From: Rhinopomastus cyanomelas
Lineage: Eukaryota; Chordata; Aves; Bucerotiformes; Rhinopomastidae
Direction: 5' to 3'
NCBI GenBank assembly: GCA_013400115.1
Contig: VXBP01004359.1
Span: forward strand, 124,001 to 188,000
Length of the DNA stretch: 64,000 nt
Under the pieces are notes generated by a model. That model did not search any database. It had not been told where the DNA came from and saw nothing but the letters and a program-made list of their open reading frames with translations. The first letter of the stretch is position 1; each line of letters starts with the position of its first letter. Shown here in pieces: positions 34,535 through 45,838 of the stretch. The position numbers were made by a program, and so were the translations under genes.

Positions 34535-34774
34535 GATGCCTATTGTAAGCTGGAACATAGGAGGTTCCACATAAATATGAGAAGAAACTTCACAATGAGG
34601 GTGACAGAGCACTGAAATGGGCTGTGCAGGGGGTTTGTGGAGTCTTCTTCTCTAGAGACTTTTAAAACCCACCTGGTCATGTTCCTGTGCAACTTAATCT
34701 AGGTGATCCTGCTCTGGCAGGGGGATTGGATTGAATGATCTTTCCAGGTCCCTTACAATCCCTAACATTCTGTC
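34535..34774 (+). mobile_element. CR1 LINE 3' end, plus strand
   Basis: TGTAAGCTGGAACATAGGAG, GGTGACAGAGCACTGAAATG, CTGGCAGGGGGATTGGATTG, CAGGTCCCTTACAATCCCTA and a decayed tail ending CATTCTGTCATGC. Confidence 0.94.
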
Positions 34775-35487
34775 ATGCCAGCTAGGCTGTTAAGGCAAAG
34801 TCATCCCTGAAAGTGTTTGACCACCATAAGCAATTATCTGTCTGTATTTCTCACCAGTACTTTTCTTCTGATCAGTGACTTTCCACTTCAAACCAGACTG
34901 TCTTTATGGTTGTTCACATCAGAGGTCACATCAACAGCAGAATGTTCAAAAGCCTCAGGAAAACTATTAGATCTCCTTATGCTCTATGTGAAGCATAGTA
35001 CTGAGGTTGCCTTCAAGACTAAATTTCCTGTGCAGACAATGAAGCCATATTGCAGTCAGATCTCACTTACTCACTCATGAATGCGAACATTGACAAGAAA
35101 TCCATTTCATACTAAACAATACAGGAAGGTCACATTTCAGCAGAGAGTAAAAATCTCTGATTTTATAGCTACAGGTTACATTAGTGGCATTTAAGAGTAA
35201 GATGGACTGGGAAGATGCAGACTAAAGAGAAAATGGAAAGGAGTTTGAAATTTAGCTACAGAAGAAATTACACAATGAATTTTAATAGTCCAAAACAGAC
35301 TTCAAGTGACTTCTGAAGAATTTCTTACTACAAAGCAGACAAGAGAACTCGCAGATGGTAATGCCTTGGGAAAAGAAGAGCCTCCACCTGTCAGAAGGGA
35401 AGAGGATATTTAGAGACGTAATATATTTATATATGTAAATATATTTAGATATACAAAATGCATTTAAGACATGCATTATGTATGTCA
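34775..35487. other. No recognised feature
   Basis: AT-rich spacer with TATA-rich runs near 35425-35460. Confidence 0.5.
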
Positions 35488-35678
35488 AGTGGCTCAGGTT
35501 GGAAAGGACCTCAGAACACTTCCAGGGAGGGCGGCATCTGCAAATTGTCTGTGCAGCCTGTTCCAGACCCTCAACACCCTCATAGCGAGGAATTTCTTCC
35601 TAAGATGCAACCTGCATCTACCCTCTTTTGCCTTGAAACCATTCCCCCTCGTCTCAGCACTAGAGTCGCTCGTATTAA
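35488..35678 (-). mobile_element. CR1 LINE 3' part, minus strand, tail lost
   Basis: CTCAGGTTGGAAAGGACCTC joins by an internal deletion to ACTTCCAGGGAGGGCGGCAT, then CAGCCTGTTCCAGACCCTCA and CATTCCCCCTCGTCTCAGCA. The octamer tail is not recognisable at the left end. Confidence 0.88.
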
Positions 35679-36392
35679 ATATGGTGTAACATATGCATAT
35701 TTTATGTTATCTATTACAGATATTTGTGTATAGAACAGATGTAATGTATAAATTACATATTAAATGATATATTAAAAACTTATTCTAATCATATTCTTTA
35801 GATAACATTGTCCGTATTGGGAGAAATCAATTACTTACTAAAATGATTTATCAAGAAAAGATACAGAAAAATTAAATCAGAATTTAAATAGTCAAAACCA
35901 GAAGTTCAGAATGGTTCTGTACTGTTCACTTTTCATGATGCTCCAAATGTTAATTATAATGAAATGGTTTGTGTCCTAATCTACATAATTGTTATTAATA
36001 TAAATAAAGGAGAAATTTTTGTGGGAACAGTATTTGTGCAAAATGTAAGACTTATCAACCAGAGGAGGCAAAATAAATTCCTAAAGGGAAATATGCATTT
36101 CTTAAATAGTCAAAACCTATGGGGGAAAAAGGTGACACAACATGAAACTTGCCTACTATTTAATTTCATCAGCAGCCTTCTAATCTTGTAGGACAAGGAC
36201 TGACATAAATCATTATATTAGCTTGTTTTCGAGATAAAATCAGATGAAGAAAGAAATGATATTAAAGGGGCAGATGCTAAAGCCAGATGTGTAATTAATC
36301 ACTGAATACTTCCCTTTTTTATCTGTTTGTATGAAGGATAGACAGCACCTGAAACTTAAAGGAAATCACTTGGCTTAGTCCTAAATTTCAAA
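35679..36392. other. No recognised feature, AT-rich
   Basis: AT-rich; open frame 35964-36191 has no recognisable content. Confidence 0.5.
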
Positions 36393-36538
36393 AATTCCAG
36401 GGATGGGGTAGGCACAACTTCCTTGGGCAACCCATTCCAGCATCTCACCGCCCTCACAGAAAGAGTTTATTCCTCATATCCAACCTTAATCTCCCCTCTT
36501 CATGTCTGGAACCCTTCCCCTTGTCCTCTCGTTATACG
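36393..36538 (-). mobile_element. CR1 3' segment fragment, minus strand
   Basis: TTCCAGGGATGGGGTAGGCA, CATTCCAGCATCTCACCGCC, CTTCCCCTTGTCCTCTCG. Both the terminal block and ORF2 are missing. Confidence 0.85.
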
Positions 36539-38472
36539 TGTCAGGGATTATAAATCAAGTTTAAGCTTCCATATTCATTAGCATCTTTGGTTGTCTCGTC
36601 TGCGAGGCAGAGTGAAATTCTCCTAACCAACTGGCATAGTTTGTTAATTATTTCTACGTGCTGTAGGCCTTTTTGACAGATTTCAAAGCAGCTTTCAGAA
36701 TAAATCAACCATGGTAAAAATAAGGCAGACATTAAAGCTATAGAAAATAACTAAAACACATGGACTAGGCCTATAGTTTTTACTAAGTATAATACTATTC
36801 TAATTTATTCCAGCAAGTAAATAAGTTTGTAAACGATTATTTTAAACTTCTGTTTACTTATTCCTGTAGGTCTGTTTTGTTTCAATTTAACATTGATTTA
36901 ACCACATAAATGCTGAATTGAACATTTCCATCTCCTTCTAGGCAACCTGCTGACACCAAGACATTTACTAGCATTTGAAATATTACAATTAAATTTCAGA
37001 ACAACTGTACAAGTGAAACAGATTCAGAAACATAAAAAAAAAAGTAGATGTAATCTGCTAATACGTGCAACACCATTTTTTTCACCAACAAATCAATTAG
37101 CCTGTTTTTTGACTAAGGAAGGCAGTAGTCTGATTTGTGACTTTTATTCTGGGTGATTGTAATAATAAATCACTCTTCTATACTGTGAATTATGCATATT
37201 TTTATTTACTGATAGCATTTAGTTTGTTTTTCTGTTATGGATGAAATCATCAATAACATCTTTGAAATTAGGAAATTGAGCTTTAGGAAAATAAAATTAC
37301 TTCTTTAGAGTCTTCAGCAGTCAGGCTTCCAATCCATGTTTACTTGATTATTAATCAAATCAACTCAGAGTAGATTATTTTGAAGGAATGAGTTACTGCT
37401 TTGGCAAGTCTATAACACAGCCCAAGGAGCATGGCCACAAGCAGGAAGCACAGTTTGTTATTGGCTCCTGCATAGTGCAAGGATAGGGTTGCATAACCCA
37501 TCACCACAGGGAAAAAGGAGAACACCTGTGATCACAAACACCCCAGCAGAAAATCCAAAGGTAATGAGAAAGTCCATAACAAGATCAAAACCCATGCAAA
37601 TCTATCATAAAAAATACCCATTAAACTTACAGTGCAGATCATTAATCAAGTTAGGGCCATTCTGTCTGCAGAGAGGAAGGAGACTCCTGCAGAGAGGAAG
37701 GGGGAGAACCCCACAGAAAGACAGCACAATTCTCTCTCTCCAGAGGATTTCTGCAAGCAGCCTCCCTTTCATACTGTGGTGCTGCTTCAACAACTTCCCA
37801 CCTGAAGCAAAGCACCTGGTGTTATCCAGTCCAGATCCTCTCTCACGAGGTTGCTGAGTTGTGAAAAAACAAGCCAGGGGAGTGTTTTCCTCTACACTCA
37901 CAGGAAAAAGAAATCATCCACGTGCCAGCTTCAGTTCTCAGCACTTCAGTTACCCATGTCACTATGTACCTTTTATTAAATAGGTTATGCATTATTTCCA
38001 AAAATAAAGTCCTGAAAAGTAAGAAAAGGACATGCTAGGAATGAAATAATATTACCTTGGGGAAAATTAAGCATATTGGATCTTTAAAACTTTGTGTTGC
38101 TATGATGCACTTGATTAATAGCATTTCCTACCTATCTGGTACATGAATTAATGGTTCCATGTTCTAGTTTAAAGGATATAAACCCTTGAATATTTCTGGA
38201 ACTACAGGATATCTTTTTATTACCATTGATCAATATAACCAGCATTACTGAAATATTTCCTAATTAAAAAGATTAATCATAATAATTTCAGTGTTTGTAA
38301 AATATGAGTAATGCAATAACAGAGGGGGGGGTTATATACTTATAATTGGGTTTTCCCATTGTTTCCACATTGTGCTTCCTCTTTTAATTCTGGCTTTTAA
38401 TTTGGTTTATTTCCTGCTTCAGGGTCTACCTTTAAATATATTAACTGGTGTATAGTTAATGTCAACAGATAA
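36539..38472. other. No identified repeat; two unexplained sub-blocks
   Basis: 36540-36735 is repeat-free, with TTCATTAGCATC and TTAATTATTTC-type sites and low decay. 37440-37930 is GC-richer and open on both strands (122 and 98 codons); it holds a 15-bp direct repeat CTGCAGAGAGGAAGG at 37666 and 37687. I recognise neither. A G8 run lies at about 38324. Confidence 0.35.
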
Positions 38473-39122
38473 ATAGAATCACAGAATGTTAGCGATGGGA
38501 AGGGACCTTGAAAGATCATCCAGTCCAATCCCCCTGCCACAGCAGGATCATCTAGATCAGGTTGCACAGGAACATGTTCAAGTGAGTTTTAAACATCTCC
38601 AGTGAAGAAGACTCCACAAACTCCCAGGCAGCCCCTTCCCATGCCCCGTCACCTTCACCATGAAGTTTCTTCTCATATTTATGTGGAACCTTCTCTGTTC
38701 CAGGTCACACCCATTACCCCATTTCCTACCTTTGGATGCCACTGAGAAGAGCCTGACTCCATCCTCCAGACACCTACCCTTTCCATACTGATAAACATTA
38801 ACGCCTCAGTCTTCTTTTTATCAAGCTCAAAAGACCCTGCTCTCTCAGCCTTTCTTCATCAGGGAGATGTTCCACTCCCTTCATGATCTTTGTGGCTTTA
38901 CACTGGACTCTCTCAAGCAGTTCTGTGTCCTTCTGGAAATGAGTGGTCCAGAGCAGGACACAATATTCCAGATGTGGTCTCAGCAAGTCAGAGTAGAGGG
39001 AGAGGAGAACCTCTCTGAATCTACTAACCACCCCTCTTCTAATCCACTCCAGGACACCATTGGTTTTCTTGGCCACAAATGTTCATTGCTGGCTCGTGGT
39101 CATCCTGCTGGCCATCAGGAAA
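38473..39122 (-). mobile_element. CR1 LINE 3' part, minus strand
   Basis: Complete 3' end at 38473 (AATAGAATCACAGAATGTTA) through to the ORF2 C-terminus (38798-39076, minus), encoding MAKKTNGVLEWIRRGVVSRF and LLRPHLEYCVLLW. Same common subfamily as 168 and 15690, moderately diverged. Confidence 0.95.
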
Positions 39123-40447
39123 TACTGTAAGACCTGGCACTTTCCAGCAGTAGGCATGTTCAAGCTTGAAGAATGACATTTTCACCAAGAATTTATAGTT
39201 CAGTCAATATAATAAAGTAGATAATAACTCATACAGCTGTAGTCAAAGTTCAGCATAATGAAAAAGGCTTTTTAAAAGTAATTTTTCCCATTTTGTCTCA
39301 AAAACTACAGTCAGCCAGTGTTTATAGGGGAAGAATTTACCAAATGCAGGGTATATTCAGGGGAATATAATGTATTTTGGCTTCCTAGTTTCAGATGGTT
39401 CCTTCGGTCAGCTAGCTCAAATCTTTTGAACTAAAGACTGTTTATTCCAGGTGAATGTGTTTCCCACTAGCCTACCACATCATTATTTAAAAATAATAGC
39501 AGTAATATTTTTGATCTAAAGAGTGATTATTAGCTCTGCAGAGTAAGCAATCCTGGCACCTAAGAGAAAGGTGCAGAAGACACCGTAGCCCATCAATCAG
39601 CACTGTATGTCTAGGAGTACATGCTCACTCACCAAATCTTACTCCCAAGCTGTGTCATCTCTTCCGTGGTGAAAAGAGTTCATTTAACTCAGTAGTGAAT
39701 TCTGCTATCAGCAGTTGGATAGCAATAGCTCAGACAACAGGTATCTATACTATGGGTTCTGATGGGTATTGGGGACTGAGGCTTGGGATTGCATTTCTCT
39801 AAAGAAGGAATTGGTGAAGCAGGGAATGACCTCGTGGCAGACATTGCTCAAGTGTGTTGGTGTGATGGTGTAGGAATGAGCTTGGTAAAAAGTCTTGGCA
39901 ATAAAGTAACAACAGAATAAGAAAGAAGAACCTCCTGGCTCCCCAGTGGGAGGGTTTGTGGATTGTTTTCCTTTGTGCATTGTTTTTTCATGGAAAAAAG
40001 TACAGAAAGTGAAAGACGAGAAGGGTGATCTGGTAAAAAAACCCCATTAATTACTCCCAGCTAAGGATCAGGGGGCCAGGCATCTAAAGTGAGAATGTGC
40101 AGTACTCCTTCTCCTCCAATATTGATTAAGGGCTCTTGTTCCCTCCCCAGGGAAATTATGCTCTACACAGTTATTGAAGAATAAGGGGAAGAGAAGGCAG
40201 ATATCTCCACACAAGAGTGTATTTAAAGCTGGGAGAGAAAGATGAGGTTATATTTCTGCTGTGAAGCTGGAGTGGCTGTAATTACACCTCAATACCTGCT
40301 TCTGCACTATGCTGGTCTTGCATGACCTGGCACCACAGACTGCAAGGAGAGCAAGAAGTGGTCAAGTGGTTTCTGAAATGCTGCAGGGGTAGAAGTAGCT
40401 TGGCTCAAGGAGCAAAATGTTGTAATGCAAACCATTTCTCCCTACAG
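39123..40447. other. No recognised feature
   Basis: Unique-looking sequence, somewhat GC-richer from 39750 to 40340. No repeat end, exon or RNA gene was recognised. It ends in a good splice-acceptor-like tract (CATTTCTCCCTACAG at 40433-40447). Confidence 0.45.
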
Positions 40448-40710
40448 TAGTGTGATATGGCCAAATGGAGGAGTGGTAGCTGATAATGGATTAGCAAGAG
40501 CTGAATGAAGTGACCACAGATTTGCCTGCTGCTGACCAGGATGTGTTTGATCTGTCCTATGAATCTGAAGAAAACAAACTTGATAGAACGCCAGCATGGA
40601 CAAAGGAAACACCTTCTCCATTCCCACAGCAGAGAAATGTAAACACAGTTCATTCTCACCTAATAAGGAATTTGTTTTGGATACAACCCCAGGCAGCACT
40701 GCAGGCATGA
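40448..40710 (+). other. Unrecognised coding-like segment
   Basis: Follows a pyrimidine tract plus CAG at 40447. The plus frame opens after a TAG near 40493 and reads QELNEVTTDLPAADQDVFDL and onward to a TGA at 40708-40710, about 70 codons rich in acidic and polar residues. The opposite strand is open as well (two frames of more than 80 codons). No domain is recognisable and no downstream donor is convincing. It may be chance, or part of an old exon or mobile element. Confidence 0.2.
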
Positions 40711-40717
40711 GTGGCTC

Positions 40718-40911
40718 ACAAGCTGCCCAGCAGAAAAGGACCTGGGAGTGTTAGTACACAGCCAGCTTGATAAGAGCCAGCAGCGTGCCCAGGTGGCCAA
40801 GAAGACCAACAGGATCCTGGCTTGTATCAGGAATAGCATGGTCAGCAGGAGAAGGAGTGTTATTGTGCCCTTGTACTCAGCCCTTGTGAGGCCTCACCTC
40901 GAGTACTGTGC
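40718..40911 (+). mobile_element. CR1 ORF2 C-terminal fragment, plus strand, left of LTR
   Basis: AGCAGAAAAGGACCTGGGAG, AGCAGCGTGCCCAGGTGGCC, AATAGCATGGTCAGCAGGAG and GAGGCCTCACCTCGAGTACT are late-ORF2 CR1 motifs. The element is broken at 40911 by an LTR; a decayed continuation (GGACATTGAAGGAGTGG) follows the LTR at 41262. Confidence 0.9.
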
Positions 40912-41239
40912 TGCTGCAGTCTGAAAATTACCAGAATTGTAAGATGTACAGATTTGTGCTTTCGTGAAGAAAAAGTTATGTTGCTTTAAGAAGGCCCCCC
41001 ACTCCCAGTGACCTGTCCTTTGGGGAGGTGACACTGTCCCAAGACCTGCTTTTAAGGGGTGTTGCTAGATGAGAAAAGGGCTGGTTGCCCAGAGCCTTTC
41101 CTCTTTGGACTGGGATATTTCTACCCCAGCATGGAGCAGCCGGCTCCATCCCAGAGGGGTGGGTGGGGTCACAGACAGCTTGCCAAGGTTCCCGTTGACT
41201 CCTCCTGGAGGAGGATTGACCTTCCCTGACCAATTGTCA
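40912..41239. mobile_element. Solo LTR (328 bp) with 4-bp target duplication
   Basis: A block with no CR1 content inside CR1 sequence, starting TG (TGCTGCAGTCTGAAAATTAC) and ending CA (ACCAATTGTCA). It is flanked by GTGC at 40908-40911 and GTGC at 41240-41243. TG...CA ends plus a short direct repeat are the signature of an LTR integration. No coding region accompanies it, so it is a solo LTR. A 4-bp duplication is usual for class I (gammaretrovirus-like) elements, so ERV1 is the best guess. The orientation is not determined because I see no decisive poly(A) signal. Confidence 0.72.
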
Positions 41240-41282
41240 GTGCTTCTTTTGATGCAGCCCAGGACATTGAAGGAGTGGAAAA
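41240..41282 (+). mobile_element. CR1 continuation right of the LTR (degraded)
   Basis: GTGCTTCTTTTGATGCAGCC then AGGACATTGAAGGAGTGGAA fits the CR1 order after 'gagtactgtg' of the left flank, with a small deletion. Short and diverged, so tentative. Confidence 0.45.
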
Positions 41283-41286
41283 TAGT

Positions 41287-41433
41287 AGAATCACAGAACA
41301 TCAGGGATTGTAAGGAACCTCAAAAGATCATCTAGCCCAATCCCCTATGCCACAGCAGGATCCCCTAGATCAAGTCACACAGGAACATATCCATGCAGGT
41401 TTTAAATGTCTCCAGAGAAGGAGACTCCACCTG
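41287..41433 (-). mobile_element. CR1 3' end, minus strand
   Basis: AGAATCACAGAACATCAGGG, GCCACAGCAGGATCCCCTAG, TTTTAAATGTCTCCAGAGAA, GGAGACTCCACCTGG; then truncated. Confidence 0.94.
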
Positions 41434-41894
41434 GTCTCTATCCTTCTAGTTAAAACCCTCTTCTAGGGTGCAAGAAGAAAAGGATCAAAACTCTCAAGCT
41501 AAGCCTCAGGATTTGTCTTGAGCTTCTAAGGTGAATGATTCATAGATTCAGTTTCTTTATGTAGAAGATACTTTCTCTTTTAGGTCATGAAACATGGAAG
41601 CTGATATGACTAGAAAGAAAATGCACTGTATGCCGTATTCTAAAAACAACTACCAATGCCTTTTGGGTTTCTAAGAAATTCCCTCATTGAGGGAAGGAGA
41701 GGAGCATTGAATCATAGTATAGTTCCAGTTCTTGACAAATAAACACTCTCCGATCTAAAGCGAGGTCTAAACTCCTACGTATTCCTAAATAAGAGTGTTC
41801 TTGAATACTTTCAGAAAGTTCAGCTTGTCAAAATCAATATTTGATTCTGGTAAATTAAAAGAGACTGGAAATAACAATTCACAAGTTGATTAAC

Positions 41895-42330
41895 GCTGGA
41901 AGAGACCTGGGGTGGTTTTTATCCAAGTGTACAAGATTGGCCAGTGCTTGTTATAGTTAGGTCTTAAAAGAGCTCCACGGACTGAGTCTACACAACTGCT
42001 CAGGGCAATTTGGTTCTCTCGCCTGTCCTCGTGAGTTCCTCATAACTTGACTGAATCTCTCTTACTTCAGTTTATGCTTGTAGTCACTGGTCCTGTCTCC
42101 ATGCACCAGGGTCTGCCTCATTGTATCAACCTGTCCCTTTATTGTCTTCTGCAAACGTTATGTGCAAGCCCTCTATCTGCTTACCTGGCTCACTGCTAAA
42201 GATGTTGAAAAGAACCTTTCCCAGTACAGATCATAAATGCCTTGGAGCTTTGTTCCTGGGATCTTGCTTCTCTGAATACACTGAAGTCTGCTTGCCTGAA
42301 GTCCAGGATCAGTACATTGCTTCTTAACCT
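41895..42330 (-). mobile_element. Ancient CR1-like fragments, minus strand
   Basis: Highly decayed. The clearest part is CTAAAGATGTTGAAAAGAAC then CTTTCCCAGTACAGATC, resembling the CR1 stretch read on the minus strand just upstream of FADD, and CTGCTTGCCTGAAGTCCAGG (42289), resembling a CR1 segment near the endonuclease. Boundaries are approximate and more than one fragment is probably present. Confidence 0.5.
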
Positions 42331-43532
42331 GCTTTGGAAAGAAACAGTCCCATATCAGAATTAAATGGTGCTCAGTCCTTAGACAGTTGGTCTGATACTA
42401 CACAAGGTCTACAAAGAAATTTAGGCACTCCTTCCTAATTCTTCAGGTGTTTGAATAGCCTCCCAGGGTCTTGTTTCATGTCGCACAGGGTGTCTTCCTC
42501 ATTATAGTGAAATAGGTAAGGTATTGGTAGGAAGATTCATAAAACAACTTGAAACATGAGAGCATGTATCATTGTAAAACCTCACAGCTATATTACTCCC
42601 AAAGCTTCTCATAGCCTGTGGTTCCTAACTTCCAAGTAAGCGCAGCCTGTGAACCTTGCTGAAGCCTGGAGATTTCTCAGCCATCACATTATGTTAAGCT
42701 TGAATTCAGAAATGTCCCAGAAAAAAGAAATTCTTTGAGATACATATTCAGCTCATCATTACCTCAAATGTAGTTAAACACTAACTTTGCAACTTGATTC
42801 CCAAAGAAATTTATTGGCTTTGATGGGTTTTAGACCAGTATGAAAACGAAATGCCACCTAAATTTAATTCAGCTTTACAAAGAATTTCAGTGAAGTAATA
42901 TAGCAGAAAGGCAGAAAGAGTCTCTCAGAAGGTATCTGAAGAATTAAAATGCATCCACTGGGAATTAAATCATTAGCTTGGGAGAACAATCTGAGTAGAA
43001 AAAAAGAAACCATGTTTTTATTCTCTCAATAAGTATTGAAAAGTTGGGGTATTTGTTCTGAATTATAATTAGAAAGCTTAAATATGCTTTTCCTTAAGGA
43101 TTTGACATTATATGGCATTGTCAGAATGTGCTTTAATGCTTCACATAGAACTTACTAGGTAAAAATGCATAATTCATAAGGGAGAAGCTGTGCCTGTCGC
43201 TGCGGAGGCTTAAACACATACTGTGGTTGCCTAGTCACGTGTGACTGACATATAACTTAGTATTTTTTCTGGGGTTCTACCCCATGTTGTTAAAAACAAA
43301 GCATATTTTAAGGATTTTTCGCAGTTCACCATGTATTAGGCACTTCTGTTGCTCTAAGATGACAGCAACAAAACCATACAGCTCTTAGAAAGCTGTGTAG
43401 AATAAATGTTGTATCTGAAGTTTCATAAACTTGAGTGAAATTGCTTTGTTAAAGGAAGTTCATTTAAATGTGATCAGTTTTCACTTGGTTATTGTGTAAG
43501 GTACTAAACCGAACGTATTAAGGAGGGCAACC
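42331..43532. other. No recognised feature
   Basis: About 1.2 kb of AT-rich DNA. A weak CR1-like resemblance near 42400-42500 could not be supported. Confidence 0.5.
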
Positions 43533-43797
43533 TAAGAATCATAGAACTATCATGGCTGGAGAGGGTGTTCAGGATGATTAAGTCCATCCCTCATCCCACA
43601 TCTCCCTAACCCCTAGACCATGGCCTCAAGCGCTCTAGCTATTCAGTTTTTAAACACCTCCAGGGATGGCTACTCTACTACCTTCCTGGGTAGCCGGTCC
43701 CAGCGCCCAACCACTCTCTCATCAAAGAACTTCTTCCTAAGATCCAACCTGAACCTCCCCTGATGCAACTTGAAGCCATTTCTTGTCATAGTTAGTG
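43533..43797 (-). mobile_element. CR1 3' part, minus strand
   Basis: AAGAATCATAGAACTATCAT, then ACCTCCAGGGATGGCTACTC, CAACCTGAACCTCCCCTGAT; ends near TTGTCATAGTTAG. Confidence 0.92.
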
Positions 43798-43949
43798 ATT
43801 TGAGACAAAGCTTCTACATCTTAGTACTGTACAAACTAAATGGACAGTTACCTATTTTTTCTTCAGTGATACCTTTTCTTGTGTGAGATATGACCTCTGA
43901 AATACAATGTAGTGATCCTGCAATGACAGCAGCCATCTCTTAGCCATCA

Positions 43950-44322
43950 TCTTATTTAGCCTGAAGACTCAGTAGGGACCGTCTCACTCTATACAGCTCT
44001 CTGAAGGGAGGTTGTAATCAGGTGGAGGTTGGGCTCTTCTCCCAGGCAACTAGCAACAGGATAAGAGGGCAGGGCCTGAAGCTGCACCAGGAGAGAGAGA
44101 GGTTGGACGTTAGGAAGCCCTTCCTCAGGGAAAGGGTGATTAGACACTGGAATGGACTGTCCTGGGCTGTGGTGAAATCCCCATCCCTGGAGGTGTTTCA
44201 GGACAGACTGACTGTGGCACTTAGTCCCATGTTCTTGCTGATGTAGTAGTCCCGTGTTAGGTCACGAGTTGGGCTAGATGAGCTCAGAAATCTTTTCCAG
44301 CCTCAATAATTCTGTGATTCCT
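43950..44322 (+). mobile_element. CR1 3' part, plus strand, complete end
   Basis: Encodes MEVGLFSQATSNRIRGQGLK at 44022 and GLSWAVVKSPSLEVFQDRL, the standard C-terminal trail of CR1 copies, then ends GATGAGCTCAGAAATCTTTT, CCAGCCTCAATAATTCTGTG. Same tail type as 5462 and 60085. Confidence 0.94.
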
Positions 44323-44767
44323 TCAACAGCCACTGATGAATTCTAGCAGGTCCCGTACAGATGTGCAGGTATATACACATCCAGCTAGAGCACTGTCTCA
44401 AAAATTTCAGTCACCTGGGAGATTGTTATCCTCCCAGTCATAGCTCTCCATCCCAGGGTTCTAAGGGACTTAAATCTTTTATTTTAACAAATCATTTATT
44501 TGCATCAGGTTTATTGTACTATAAGAGGCTTTTTGTACTTATGTTTCAGGTTTTCCCAAACACTAACCAAAGTAAAAAGAGAAAGGAGTGTGGTACTTTG
44601 GCACTGGAACCACCATGTTTAAATGCCATGTCACCTGTCGTATTTTCCCCCTGGGGAATTCTTTCAGCTATTGACACTTCTGGAAAAAGTCAAAGCAGTG
44701 AGTAGTCATCTAAATTCATAAAAAACCCACAAAGCACCATGAAAAGTCAATCATGTTTGGAGTTTAT
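44323..44767. other. No recognised feature
   Basis: Unique-looking spacer with a 114-codon open frame (44361-44705) that has no recognisable content. Confidence 0.45.
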
Positions 44768-44965
44768 TGTGTTGGGTTAGCCTTGATGAATATCCGAGCA
44801 TCCACCCTGCTACACTCTTACTCCCATCCCTCAGCAGGATGGGGCTAGAAAATAGGAACAGCAGGAATGGCAAAGCACATGGGTTGATATGTATTTTAAA
44901 AACCAGCTATTGTTTACTAACTATCCTACTGGGAAAAACAAAATCAGCTTGGGCAAACCTTGAAA
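44768..44965 (-). mobile_element. 3' end of an ERVL-like LTR, minus strand
   Basis: Starts TGTGTTGGGTTAGCCTTGAT, the complement of an LTR end that closes in CA. It then has CTACACTCTTACTCCCATCC, CATGGGTTGATATG and a decayed AATCAGCTTGGGCAAACC. This is the last 200 bp (U5 side) of the same long LTR family as 54853, in opposite orientation. The rest of the LTR is missing, and the match fades beyond about 44965. Confidence 0.55.
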
Positions 44966-45628
44966 TGAAAGTTCAGACTTGGCTTTGTGTCTACCATGTC
45001 CTAGTACTAGGTCTTGGTTACTTCTCAGATACTTGACAGGACAGTTGCTTTTCTTTTTTACACAAAGACTGGAAGGGAATCCTGGACAACACTTCCGGTA
45101 ACTGCTCCAGTAAACAGCTACTGATGTCACATGTCTAAAGCAAGAGAGCTGTTGTCTCTGAGCTGCAAAAAGCAGTGAGGTTGAATATTTATATGGCGTT
45201 TAAATTCTGGCAGTTAGCAAGTGAAATGTCTCAGTACATCCAAAAGCTTGTCTTGAGCTTTAATTCTACTCTCACTGAAGTGAATTATAAACCTCACAGG
45301 GCTCCCTGGTGTGTTCAGACAAACTTATGAATGTTTTATTCTGTGTTTGTTTTTCCATTTTTTCCGCGTCTGCTTTGATTTGTTTCTGAGACACTTGGCT
45401 TTGCTTTGTTTTGACGTCTGATTATTGCAGCAACACTGTTTCCTCTTGCCTGATTTGTTTTTTTCTCTCTGTGTGCTTTTTGTTTGTGTCACTGCTGTTC
45501 AGTGGGTCAACAGCGTCAGGGATTATTGTAGACACAATGTTTCATACCTCCTTTATGGGCTCTTCACTTTCCTAACTCTTCTTTAAAACATTGCATAACT
45601 GGTGTTTTCTTAACTGTTCTATAAACAG
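44966..45628. other. No recognised feature
   Basis: T-rich sequence (45340-45500); no gene or repeat end. Confidence 0.5.
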
Positions 45629-45838
45629 GTGAGGAAGAAATTCTTCACAGTGAGGGTGATGGAGAACTAGAATGGGCTGCCCAGGGGGATTATGGAGCCT
45701 CCTTCTCTAGAGTTGGTTAAAACCCACCTGGATGTGCTCTTGTGCAGCTTGATCTAGGTGATCCTGCTCTGGTGGGGAGATTGGACTGGATGATTTTTTG
45801 AGGTCCCTTCCAATCTCTAATGTTCTGTGATTTTGTAA
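45629..45838 (+). mobile_element. CR1 3' end, plus strand
   Basis: AGGAAGAAATTCTTCACAGT, GAACTAGAATGGGCTGCCCA, TGATCCTGCTCTGGTGGGGA, GAGGTCCCTTCCAATCTCTA and tail TTCTGTGATTTTGTA. Confidence 0.95.

Noticed and set aside
35400..35460. TATA-rich run as a promoter
   Set aside because: AT-rich simple sequence with no adjoining exon or initiator.
37489..37901. Overlapping 122- and 98-codon frames as a gene or LTR
   Set aside because: No domain, no splice sites, open on both strands; LTR ends and target duplication not found, so left unassigned.
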